A model generated the notes under the pieces. It did not search any database and was not told the DNA's origin. It saw only the letters and a program-made list of their open reading frames with translations. Source: a virus. Taken from it: DNA of 30,441 nt. A program made the translations under genes and the position numbers. Positions 12,817 through 22,900 of the stretch are shown here, piece after piece. Position 1 is the first letter of the stretch; the number at the start of each line of letters is the position of its first letter. The stretch is from positions 1-30,441 of IMG/VR virus record IMGVR_UViG_3300042301_001872; one strand, 5' to 3'.

Positions 12817-13641
12817 ATGGAAAAGACTTGGAATGACGCCGCTGGGCGTTGGCTGAATGGACGGACTACCAAGTGGATCAAGCAAGAGACGCATTACGTC
12901 GAAGTGCTGACCGGCTACTTGGCTACCCTACCCCTCAGCCGAATCACGAAGGGGGTGGTGGCTGATCTTCGGGACGACATGCTCAAGACCCGAAGCGTTG
13001 CAACCGTCAACCGTTACCTGACCGTACTGCGGTCGATCCTGAACATGGCGCGGGACGAGTGGGAGTGGATCGATACCGCTCCCAAGATCAAGAGGATGGA
13101 GGAGCCCTCGAGGGTTCGGTTCATCGAAAAGGACGAAGCTCGCCGCCTGCTCAGGGAATTGCCGTCACATCTGAAGGACAAGGTTGTCTTCGCACTGTCG
13201 ACTGGGCTTCGGGACGCCAACGTCCGCGAGCTGCGATGGGACGAGGTCGACCTCCAGAACAAGATGGTGACGATCAGCGGGGGAAAGATGAAGAACGGGA
13301 AGCCGCTCTCTATTCCGCTGAACGAGACCGCTTACGAGGTGCTGGCCAAACGCTGCAGGGACAAGAAGAAGGATCCGGAGTGGGTGTTTGCGTACGCGGG
13401 TAAGCCCGTCCACCGCAGCAACACAAAGGCCTTCAGGAAGGCTCTGAGGCGCGCTGGCATCGAGAACTTCAGATGGCATGACCTCCGCCATACGTGGGCG
13501 TCGTGGCACATCCAGAAGGGTACTCACACTGCGGCAGTGCGGGAGATGGGAGGCTGGTCCGACGACCGAATGGTCCAACGCTACGCGCATCTGTCGACGA
13601 AGCACCTGCGCAAAGTGGCGGACAACATCGGATCGCTGTAA
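12817..13641 (+). CDS. int: tyrosine recombinase, phage integrase
   Basis: The 274-residue protein (ATG 12817 after GGAGG) has an N-terminal core-binding helical domain (about 1-90, with VATVNRYLTVLRSILNMA) and a catalytic domain with the expected residues. These are R132 (STGLRDANVRELRW), a lysine near K159 (GGKMKNGKPLSIPL), H221 and R224 (RWHDLRHTWASWH), W247 (GGWSD) in the usual second-histidine position, and the nucleophile Y256 (MVQRYAHLS). It should recombine attP, 80 bp downstream, with attB in a host tRNA-Gly gene. An in-frame start at 12757 would add 20 residues but lacks a good ribosome-binding site. No excisionase is obvious; the small ribbon-helix-helix protein is an unproven candidate. 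Confidence 0.93.
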   Translation: MEKTWNDAAGRWLNGRTTKWIKQETHYVEVLTGYLATLPLSRITKGVVADLRDDMLKTRSVATVNRYLTVLRSILNMARDEWEWIDTAPKIKRMEEPSRVRFIEKDEARRLLRELPSHLKDKVVFALSTGLRDANVRELRWDEVDLQNKMVTISGGKMKNGKPLSIPLNETAYEVLAKRCRDKKKDPEWVFAYAGKPVHRSNTKAFRKALRRAGIENFRWHDLRHTWASWHIQKGTHTAAVREMGGWSDDRMVQRYAHLSTKHLRKVADNIGSL

Positions 13642-13648
13642 GGAAATG

Positions 13649-13685
13649 AGGGGTGATTATCTTGTGGATAAACTACCCCTTTATT
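13649..13685 (+). terminator. probable integrase terminator
   Basis: AGGGGT (13649-13654) pairs with ACCCCT (13675-13680), and inside it TTATC (13656-13660) pairs with GATAA (13667-13671). The stem is followed by TTTATT. The hairpin starts 8 nt after the integrase stop. Confidence 0.55.
13663..13671 (-). promoter_or_regulatory. perfect DnaA box
   Basis: TGTGGATAA on the + strand reads TTATCCACA on the - strand, the strong consensus DnaA box. It lies in the loop of the integrase terminator, about 50 bp from the attP core. A one-mismatch copy (TTTTCCACA) is at 10012-10020 in the divergent control region. A single 9-mer can occur by chance, but this phage also encodes a DnaA domain IV-like protein. 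Confidence 0.45.
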
Positions 13686-13687
13686 CC

Positions 13688-13719
13688 ATAACTTCCGTGA
13701 AGAAAACCACGTAAGTTAT
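13688..13719. repeat. inverted repeat beside attP (candidate arm-type sites)
   Basis: ATAACTT (13688-13694) and AAGTTAT (13713-13719), with inner CGTG (13696-13699) and CACG (13708-13711), form a near-perfect 11-bp stem. Its half-site AACTT-C-CGTG recurs as AACTTACG at 13811-13818 on the other side of the att core. Integrase arm-type or excisionase sites often look like this. Confidence 0.5.
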
Positions 13720-13723
13720 TGAT

Positions 13724-13771
13724 TGGAGCGGGTAACGAGGCTCGAACTCGTGACCTCGACCTTGGCAAGGT
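13724..13771 (-). other. attP: attP core: 3' half of tRNA-Gly(GCC)
   Basis: Read on the - strand, this segment is the 3' part of a tRNA-Gly. It has an anticodon loop TTGCCAA with anticodon GCC (13762-13768), the 3' anticodon strand, a short variable loop, the T arm ACGAG-TTCGAGC-CTCGT (13735-13751), acceptor strand TACCCGC, a discriminator T and an encoded CCA (13724-13726). The 5' acceptor and D arm are absent, and the pairing of the anticodon stem breaks at its outer positions. It therefore is not a working tRNA gene. Phages that integrate into tRNA genes carry such a 3' fragment so that the host gene is restored. The integrase gene lies next to it. Exact core limits need the host sequence. 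Confidence 0.82.
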
Positions 13772-13786
13772 TGGAGGCACCCACTG
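13769..13786 (-). repeat. attP-flank copy of the 18-bp integrase-leader sequence
   Basis: On the - strand this reads CAGTGGGTGCCTCCAACC. The + strand at 12785-12802 has CAGTGGGTGCCTCCGACC, so 17 of 18 positions agree. The likeness stops sharply on both sides. The copy touches the anticodon-loop end of the attP core, where an arm-type integrase site could sit. Confidence 0.75.
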
Positions 13787-13834
13787 CGGGAAAACTCCTT
13801 GCCGCTCCAGAACTTACGCGATAAACCTACGGAC

Positions 13835-13869
13835 GCTGTGATGCACTTCGGAAGTCAGTGTATCACAGC
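13835..13869. repeat. 8-bp inverted repeat with TGTGATGCA, operator-like
   Basis: GCTGTGAT (13835-13842) and ATCACAGC (13862-13869) are perfect inverted arms. The inner part includes ACTTC-CG-GAAGT symmetry near 13846-13854. The left arm reads TGTGATGCA (13837-13845), the same 9-mer as 9982-9990 in the divergent control region, where an inverted TCACA also follows. Confidence 0.5.
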
Positions 13870-13893
13870 AGCTTTCCCCAAATAAAAACCCTG

Positions 13894-13923
13894 CCCCGAC
13901 CCTAGTACGGTCGGGGTTTTTTT
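13894..13923. terminator. bidirectional intrinsic terminator
   Basis: CCCCGACC (13894-13901) and GGTCGGGG (13909-13916) form an 8-bp stem with a 7-nt loop. On the + strand a run of seven T (13917-13923) follows. On the - strand, after CAGGG, a run TTTTTATTT follows. It would end the - strand late operon just after the giant gene and block + strand read-through from int. Confidence 0.85.
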
Positions 13924-16900
13924 ATTCTTCGGATTCCTCTTCCTCTGTGTAATAGGTGGGAGCCGCCTTAAATCCCTTGGCGTACATGTACCCCTGCTTT
14001 GCCAGCTTCTTGCGTTCAGCGTCCAGCGTCTTGAGCTTCAGCTTCTTCTGAGAAGGGGTCATTTTGGGATCGGTGAGTATCGCGTCCCTCTGCTTGTTGA
14101 TCTCGCTGATCTGTCGGCCAATCTTGCCAAGCTGCTTACGGGCAGACATGGGAGCCTTCATCTCCTCGAGATATTCAGCCGCCTCTTCTTCCCGCTGCTC
14201 GGCGAGCAGCTTCTTGTAGGCGCGATTGGTCTGGTCGGCCTCACGCTTGACCTCATAGAACTCGCCAACAAAGCGGCTGGGTGCGGAGTCGGCATCCTTA
14301 AAGAACCTCTCGACCCCACTCGCTGAAGCAAGCAGATCGCCGATGTGGTAGGGGTCGCCGAATAGGCCGTCAGCCTCTTTGGGTATAGCCCCCATTCCGG
14401 CCAGAACCGTATCGATCCCAGCCAGCATACCGGCACCCATGCTGCCAAGGTGGCCGCGAACCAGATGGTCCACGTTCTTTGGGGAAACGCCCAAGGCACC
14501 GCCAACAGCCTTTGCCGTTTCCGTCGTGCGCTCGTCATACCGCATGGCTGCGGGGAGGTTCATGTCCCCCATGTCATTGATCGGCATTCCCCTGAACGTG
14601 TCGTAGTTGAACGCTACCTCAGTCGTAGGCTTGACTGCCTGCGGTATGGGGTTGAGGGCGAACGTATTGAGGAAGGCGAACTGCACTTTCTTGGAAAGCT
14701 GAGCCCCGTCTCTATCCTTGATGTAGTCATACATCGCAACTGGGAACGATCCAAAGATGGTGCCAACTTCAAACGGCCTCGGGAGCACAACGCGAACATC
14801 TCCAATGTAGAGGATGTCGTTGAGCATCTTGTTTTCCGGCGTCTCGTTCTCCCACCGCTCGTCGTCTTGGAACAGCGCATACACTGCAGTAGCAAAGGCA
14901 GAGTACAGAAGGCCTCTGAAGACAACCTTTTTGCGAAGACCCATGATGGTGGCTTCGTTTGTTTGGTTTTCAGCAATCCTATAAAGGCCTTGGATACGTG
15001 CATTGAGGAACGGGATGATCGGCACAAGGCTCCTTACCGCCTCACCAATGTATCCCTGACCTGCGCCTTTGCGCCCAAAGTTTGTCAGGTTCATGGCCTC
15101 ATAGGCTGCGGTCTTTTCGCTGCCAGTCTTTTCGAGGACGCTGTTGTACAGAACTACGCGCTCTGCAAACTCGCTGGCCTCGCCAAGGCGCTCCATCATC
15201 ACGTAAGCGCCCTTGAACCGATCCAGAATATCCCGCGTTATACCGTGACCGCCTTCGCCTCGACGATAGCGACGACGGATCTCGTCAGCATAATTCTTGT
15301 CGCCCATACCATAGTCATAGCCACCCATGCCGGTGTTGACCTTGATCATGCGCGTTGCTTCATCGCCTCTAAGCGCGTCACGCATTCCCTTAAACGTGGC
15401 TATAGGTCCGCTGAGCTTTGTGTCTGTGGTAACAAACGTGCTGATCTTGCCGCGATACATGTTGGCGAGAATGAAGCTGGTCGTCATTGTTATGCCAGCC
15501 CTGAAGACCCCCGCTATGGAAGACATCGCTTTCATCCACACGCCCATCTGCTGCGGACCGAGGGCGGCGATAGCAACCCACACAGCAGGATCTTCGATCT
15601 TGTAGTAGACAGGCTTGCCTTCCACGCGAAGGCGCATAATGCCCTTTCCTTCGGGGGTCGGAACCCTCTTGCCGACGTCGTCGATGCCGAGCTCGTTCAA
15701 GGCATCGACAACATCAGCCGCCTCTTGCAGGGCAAGGTTCTTTCGTGACGCCACCAAGATAGACTGTAGGTTCTTGACGACGTTTTCATAGAGGTTGCCT
15801 ATGTTGTTGTCGCTGCCCTTCAGCTTCAGGTCGAGGCCTGACTTGGGGTTATTTATCGCAGCCTGAACCTTGGGACCAAGCACCTCCAAGTCACCATCGT
15901 CTTGTTCGAAGGCGCGGTAGTACGGGATGTAGTCCATAGACTTCAGCTTTTCACCAAAGTCTGAGGTCATGAGTCCGGTGTCCACCGCATAGTCGAGGAT
16001 GGCGCGGTTGAACTCTTGGTACTCGTCAAAGACTTGTCCGAATACCGCGTCAGCATTCCGCAGTGTCTCAGCGATCTCTGCATCCGTCAGCTCTGGGAAG
16101 CCTACACGCCCCTCCCTTCGTAGCTGCGACTCACGCCGAGATACTGCGTAGGTCTGGAACGCTTCCGAGTTGGCTTCCCCAATAGGCTCGAAGATCTCGA
16201 TCAGGCCCTTGATGTTCTCGTTAATAGTCGTGAGCTCGCCGTCGTAAACGGGAGGGCCGTACTCGAGCGCAGCCTGAATGACGCCGCTGGACTGCGACAC
16301 CATTTCCATCATCCGGCCAACGCTTGAGCCGTCTGTGGGAACTCTGCCGTCTGCAGGGTCAACGCCACGAAGGGCTGCATCCAAGAACTTGTCGAGGATG
16401 AGGGTTCCGTCTTTGTCGTTTACTACGTTGCGTACGAGGGCGCGACGGCGTGACTCATTACCCTGCCTGCCAACTAGGTTGTCGAGAAAAGTCGAGAAGA
16501 ATGACTTCTTGTTCGACCGAGCAACGACCTTGTCCAACATGCTTTCTGAAACGCCGCCAGTGTTCCGCGCACGACGGCCAGAGAAGCGCACGCCTTCGCC
16601 GTCCATCATCTCGCGGATGCGGTCGGCATTCTCGTTGCTGATCGGCACAGCTTCGTCGATGACCGTCTCGGTGTCGCCGTTGCTGAAGGGATCGCTACGG
16701 CCAGCACGCTGCGGAGCGAGTTGAACGCCAGTGAGATCCTCGATCTGAGCCGCCCCGTTCTGGCGGATAAGAATGACGGGGATCTGGTCGATGCCAGCCG
16801 CCTTAAATGCAGTCATGCGGTGACGGCCTTCATGGCCCATTACGCGGCGAGGCTGTTCCTTGCCGGATGCCATGTAAGGATCCGCTATCTCGAGGAACAG

Positions 16901-19900
16901 CGGCTGGCTCACCTGACGCAGCTCGTCGACGTTGAGCTCGCGAGCGCGGGTCTTCGTGGGATCCATCGTGGCCAGACGATCACGACCATCCTTCGACAGA
17001 GTCAGGCCGAGGAACTGGTCGGGCGACATGAACGTCATCCAGCCCTTGGACTTCTTGTCGTCGAATGGGTAGGTGTAGTCTTTCAGGATCTGTTCGGTGC
17101 GCTCTGGGGTGTAAACGGCCCTGCTTGAGGGTGTCTGCTCCCCATCTACAACTCGCTCGGTCCATGTCCACTCAGGCATCAACCCAATTTTTTGGGGCGC
17201 AAATACAGTTTCGAACAAGCCTGCTGTGCGGTTAGCCTCGCCGTATGGGCCAAAGTTAAGCCAACTGTTTTGGCCGCGAGTTTCGCTAGTAAGTGCTGCT
17301 AGGGCGGGACCGGTGAACAGGCGAGCGTGCGCCTGCCACGCATTCTCCTCACCACGCGAACGGAACCCAGCGCCCTCCAGACCGTGACCAAAGGCGTCGT
17401 GGACTGCGCGGAACAGGTCGTTTGCCAGAACGGGCCGCATGACACCGCTCTGGTCGCGCCACTTGAGTCCGGTGTCAGCGAGCAGTGGATTGGTGGAGGC
17501 GCGGAGGGCGGAGCCATCACTGCCGTACCCTTCCACGGTCGAGTACACAGCCATGCGCTTATTGTTGCGCAAGTCTCGCATAGCCTCCCACGGGTTGGTG
17601 CCGTAGGGGTCGAAGTCGTTGCCGAAGAAAGTGAACTCGTACCCAGCCTCGACTAGGGCATCGTACTGCTTGCGCGTTTGGCGGATGAGGTCTTCATACG
17701 CCTCGATCACAGCGGGGTCGTTAGGGGCGTCTTCCATCTCCTCGTAGGCTTGAGCCACCCTGCGAGAGAACGCCTCGTCGATTGCTACATACTCGGACTG
17801 CCGAGTAAGCGGTATACCGTTTTCTAGGGCGTAGTCTTCCGCGACCTTGACGAGGTCGGCGTTTGGACCTCCGCCGCGAACCTTTGGCGCACCCTCAAGC
17901 GGCGCAATTTCTCCGCCTCGATTGCCTGCTCCTCCGTCTCGTCGTCCGGTTCGACCGGAGTAACGGGTGCCGCGCTCGATGAGGCGGTTTCTGACGTCGG
18001 CTGGAAGGGTTCGGCGAACTTGATCCCCTTCTTCTTCAACTGCTCCCGCAGCCAAAGCTTGGTCTCCGGCGACAGCGGCTTGTCCGGCACCGCGCCCACC
18101 ATCTCCCTGTCGTGGAGCGCCGTCGCTTCTTCTGTTTCCTGCATCGGTGTTGGCTGACGTGGCATTGGTATTCCTTACTGCTGCTAGTTCGGCGAAGGCA
18201 GTGTCATAGGACACATTGAGGTTGGCCTCAAGCTTTCCTTCTTTGAACAGGTTTACTAGATCTTTCTCTGGATACCAGACAAGCGCCTGCAAATCGGCGG
18301 GGGTGACATTATACCCCTTTTGCGCAAGCATTTTAACTGAGCCTGCGACAACGTCCCTGATCCACTTTCTCTGAGCGCCGTTGGTGGGTGCGTCGTTCGG
18401 CTTGAGTTGGCCTGCAAGCGCAACCGCCTTGAAGGCCCAATCAGGCTTGAGACCTTTTTCCGTAATCTCGTCAGAGCTCATGCCCTGCTTTTGCAGTGCC
18501 TTATACTGGCGTTCCCATTCTGCCGCCAACTGGATACCAAGCCCAACAACCTCTGCGTCGGTAGCTTCGTTGAAGCGCTCAGCGTACCCGTCTGGAACCT
18601 TTGTTGACGGATGGGCGTCTGCCTCGACTGCCTCACGCAGGCTTGTAATCTGCTTGTCAATTGCAGTGTCATTGCCAACAAGGGTGCCGGTCAGGCGACC
18701 CCATAGGCGCATGAACCACAGGTCAATAGTGACCGGCGAGAAGTTGCGGTTTAGGTTCTGATAGAAACCATTGCCGATCTTGGGTCCAAAGATAGCGGAG
18801 CCGTAGACCATCTCGCTTGCGAGCTCGCCACTAATTTTGAATGGCGGCTTATCAAGGCCGTCCTTAGCCTGCACCTTGCGACCAAGTGCATTGAGCTCAG
18901 CTACAGTAAACTCAGTGTTGAGGAACTGACCAAGCTCTCCGACCTTGCCATCAAAAACCTTCTCAAGCATGTAGTTTGCAAGAGCAAGGTTGTTTGTGAT
19001 TGACGGGGCTTTGGTGCCGTACTTCTTTGACGGATCGAACCTGCCGGTCTCAATGAAGGTGTCGAACTGCTCTGTCGTTGCCCTAGCGTTGTCGCGAACC
19101 TTCATGTTTTGCGAGGTGATGGAAAGCGCCAGAGTGAACATCACTCGAGCATCTTCCTTGCTATTGATACCGCGACTGTTGCTTAGGCGCTTCGCAATAT
19201 CATCGTCCCGAAGCATCGGGTAAATTCTAGACGCTTCCTTGATCGCGTCTTCAATAGCCTTGGTGTACCAGTCCAACGCAGAGCGTTTGCCGGTAGCCAT
19301 CTCTTTCAAGATCGCTGCCTCAGCCTCTGCAGCAATTGAGTCCTTCAGATACTTGTCGGTCTTTGGGCTTGGACCAGTGATTCGATCAACGCCAAAGCGA
19401 TTCATAAGCGCTTTTCGCGTCCGGTTCTGAATGAACTGAACGGTGTCCTTAAGCCCCATCCTTTCGTCTGGAACCTGCAGAGCCTTCGTGTTTCCGTTGT
19501 CATACAGAAACGGAATGGTTGACGTCGCATCAATCGGCGGATTGATCTTTTGTTTGCCGATTGATGGGTGCTCATACGTAGGCTTCTGACGGCCAGAGTA
19601 TCTTTCGAAACCCTCTGCGCCGACAAGTGCCTTTGCGAGCTTGGTGGGTGCGGTGACATCATTCAGATACTCTTGCGTTTCCCCGCTACGGTAGCCTTCA
19701 AAGTAGTCCGCCAATGACATTACGTTATCGTTGCGGAGAAGGTTTCCAAACTCGCGACGGAAGCGCTCGATCATGTCGACAATGCGAGCAATGGTAGCCT
19801 TCAGACCGCGCATCGGAGAGCCGGTCTCCTTGGCGTTGACCAAAGCACCAAACGCAACGGCCTGTGCTTCATAGAAAGCAAGTGGCTTATCGCCGAAGTT

Positions 19901-22900
19901 TGCAACTAGGTCATCATAAAAGCTGACGCCATTGCCCATGTCTGTCGCCTTCAACACGCGCAAGATGCTTGCGTCGAATTGGTCGACGGTCATCCCATCT
20001 TCGAACACGTTATTGAGCATATCGAATGCTTGCGGGTCGTAGACCTCTAGCATGTCTTGGATAACGTGGAACGCCTCATGTGCAGCGCTTTCGCGAGTGT
20101 AAGCTCCCAGATCCTCGCTTAGCGACAGCGTGATAAGGCCACTCATTCCGTTCTGGCTTACATCGTAGATCTCATAGCTGCCTGTATTCTCAGCGCCAAG
20201 TTCAATACCGCTTGCAGCCGCAGCCTTGGCATTCGTAGCTTTGAGTGATGGGACAAAAAGAATATCGACGCTGGCATTCTTCGGCAGCACACGCGACATG
20301 ACATCGCCTGCAGCGAAAGCGTAGTAAAACTGCTTTGGGGTGTAGCCGCCCTGCTTCATAATTGAGCGCAGGCGATTGGCAATAATCCGACCCTGACGCC
20401 CACGAGAAGCGATCTTGTTCAGTCGGTCTTCAATGACCGCTTCGTGATCAATCTTCTTCTCCTTACCCTTAGCCGCTTGGTCCTTACGCGGAGTTGGGTT
20501 GCGCGCTACGATGTCGCTGGCCTTGGTTACCCCGCGACCAACATCGTCAATGTTATTGTTTGTGTTTTCAGGACGAATGGGCCGCTCTTCAGCGGTCGGC
20601 TCAGCCTGCGTTTCAGCTTGTGGCTCAGCTTTGGTGTCGACCTGTTCTGTGGTTGCAGACGCGCCAGTAGCGTATGTGCGCTTCTTACGCTTGGATGTTC
20701 GTCCAGAGTAGCGGGTATTGTCGCCGTCAATCTCACTGTAAATTTCTGACTCTAGATCAGCGGCTGCGTTGTCACGCTGTGACTCGATGGCATCCTCAAT
20801 AGCCGCCATCGCGGTGTCGTGTTTGAAGTCACGGTCGGTCTCGTCCTTGATGGCCTCGTCGATGTCGACGTAAGCGTCTTCATCAATCACGCCTTCTTTG
20901 ATCAGCGTCTTGGCAAGCTTGCGTGCTTCACGAGTATTCTCTGTTTCCTGCACGCGCTCAAGGGCAGCATCAAACCGCTCGTTAAGCTCGATCATGCGCG
21001 GATCGTTGTCGATGTCGACTTCTTCCTCAGCGTCCTGCTGCTGGGCCTCTTCGACCTTCGGCGGTGTGCGCCGTATGGGCGCAGGAAGCTGGCGCTGCGC
21101 GGGAGGTGCGGTGACTTCGGGTGTGCTTGCAGCCTCAACAGGCTCCGGTGCTGGCAAGGCTTCTGCTTGACGGAGCGGTGCCTGCTGTTCTGGAGGAGCT
21201 GGGGCGTCTTCTTGAAACGGAACGACGGAGCGTGACTGGGTACGGTCGACAGACCGGCGCGGGTTCATGCTCGTTCCGACGCCAGCCTTTGGCTTGCGCA
21301 GATCACCAGCCAGATCCTGTGACAGACGAGGCGTTTCTCTTACGAGGCGAGCAAACAAGGTAGACGGATCTACTTGCTCAGATACAGTTTGAACGGATCC
21401 ATCTTGAGCCTGCTGCTCGTACTGAATACTAACTTTGCCGCCTTCAGCGCCGACAATGGTTGCAGCAATTCCGCCAAGATCTTCGCCGTAGTATTCAGGG
21501 TTAAGAAAGAACTGGGGGGTCGGATCAGGAGCGCCTGCGCGAAGATCTTCACGCTGGGTTCCTGCGCCAGTGGCAGTGTCAAACCGCGTTTGACGCACGT
21601 CTGCCATACGGAAAGACTGATCAGTCTCTCGGAGCCTCTGAGCTTCATCTGAGGCTTGGCTCGGATTCATGATAACGCTGCCGTCAGCCACGACCTCACG
21701 ATTGCCGTCTGCCGTTTCTTGCGTCTTCATGTACGGGCGTGCAAAGAAGGTCTCGCCCTGCTGAGCAGGCGGCGTGTAGTTGCTGACGATGTTGCGCAGG
21801 CCGTTGACGAACTGCTTGCCCGTACCGCCCGTCTCCACCGCTTTTGCAATTGAAGAAAGCGCTGGGCTCTCAGCCACAATGGCCGGATCAATCTTGCTCA
21901 GCTCTTCGGTGATCATCTGCCGCGAACGACTGACCGGCGTGTTGCCGCCAATCATTCCGGAGATCCGGCGCACAGCCTCGGGCTCAACGCGAGCAGCTTC
22001 CTCTTGGTTGAGGATACGTGCGACCTGCTGAACTTTCGTCGCGTCGCTTACCGGCTGCGACATGATGTCGGCAATGCGCGGATTGCTCTGGTTGTTGGTG
22101 GCAAACTCGAGGATCTGCGTCGGGGTGTAACTCATCCCGCCAGCGGAAATATTATCCATGCCGCTCAGATCAGGCGCGCTCGGCCCTTCAAGGCGAAGAG
22201 TAGTCTGACCGGCTGTTTGATCTCGCGCCGTAAGGGCGTCAAGGAGCTCGTTGTCCTCTGTACCGCGCTGGGAAGGATCTATTTCACTGTTGGGGTCTTC
22301 CTTGATGAAGCGCCTAGCAACTTCAGTACCGCCACGAAGCACACCGCCAGCAAATCCGCCAAGAGCAAAGTCCTGCAGTGCTGACTGGCCAACCTCTACG
22401 TTCGGGTTGTATACGCCAAGCTCAATGAGGTCTTGAGCAACACCCGCCGCAGCCTCCTGAACGCCTTCTTCAATTGCGCTACCAGCAATTTTGCCAACAG
22501 CACGCTTGCCGCCCTGAGCCATTGCCCTACCAACTGCTGTGGTGGCAAATCGCTGACCAACCATCTCGACAACTTTTTGACCGTAGCCATTTGGAACTCG
22601 AGAAAGCAGACCCTTGACTGGAAGAAGTTCGGAAAGACCGACAGCGCCGCCGAATGTTTCGGCAAGTATTTCCTGACCCGAGGAAACCGTAAGTCCTTGT
22701 TCACGCGCCTGCTTGACGCGCTCGTCTTGCTGATCAACGCCACCACCAAAAGACATAGCGCCGACAGCAGCGCGTACAGGAACAGATGCTATGCCGCCTG
22801 CAAGATAAGGAACTGTTGAACCAAGTGCTTCACCGCCCATTCCGCCATAGCGCAGCATCGCGTTTTGTGTGGCCGCTTCTGGAGCGGCGTACTTTTTATT

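Larger units (their letters stand above)
13710..13818. repeat. two-part inverted repeat flanking attP
   Basis: CGTAAGTT (13710-13717) and GGAGCGG (13725-13731) on one side are matched by CCGCTCC (13802-13808) and AACTTACG (13811-13818) on the other. Each pair is a perfect inverted match. The attP core lies between them. This may be an integrase-complex architecture or a relic of how the tRNA fragment was acquired. Confidence 0.55.

Noticed and set aside
13725-13808. A complete, functional tRNA gene on the - strand
   Set aside because: GGAGCGG and CCGCTCC can pair at the ends and the T arm and anticodon are perfect. However, the real acceptor 3' strand is TACCCGC-T-CCA, whose 5' partner GCGGGTA and D arm are missing. 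It is better explained as an attP fragment.
14450-15748. A 432-codon ORF on the + strand, antisense to the giant gene
   Set aside because: It lies opposite the LPD38-like part of the giant protein, has no ribosome-binding site that I can see, and its product has no domain-like pattern. Its length follows from the codon bias of the gene on the other strand.
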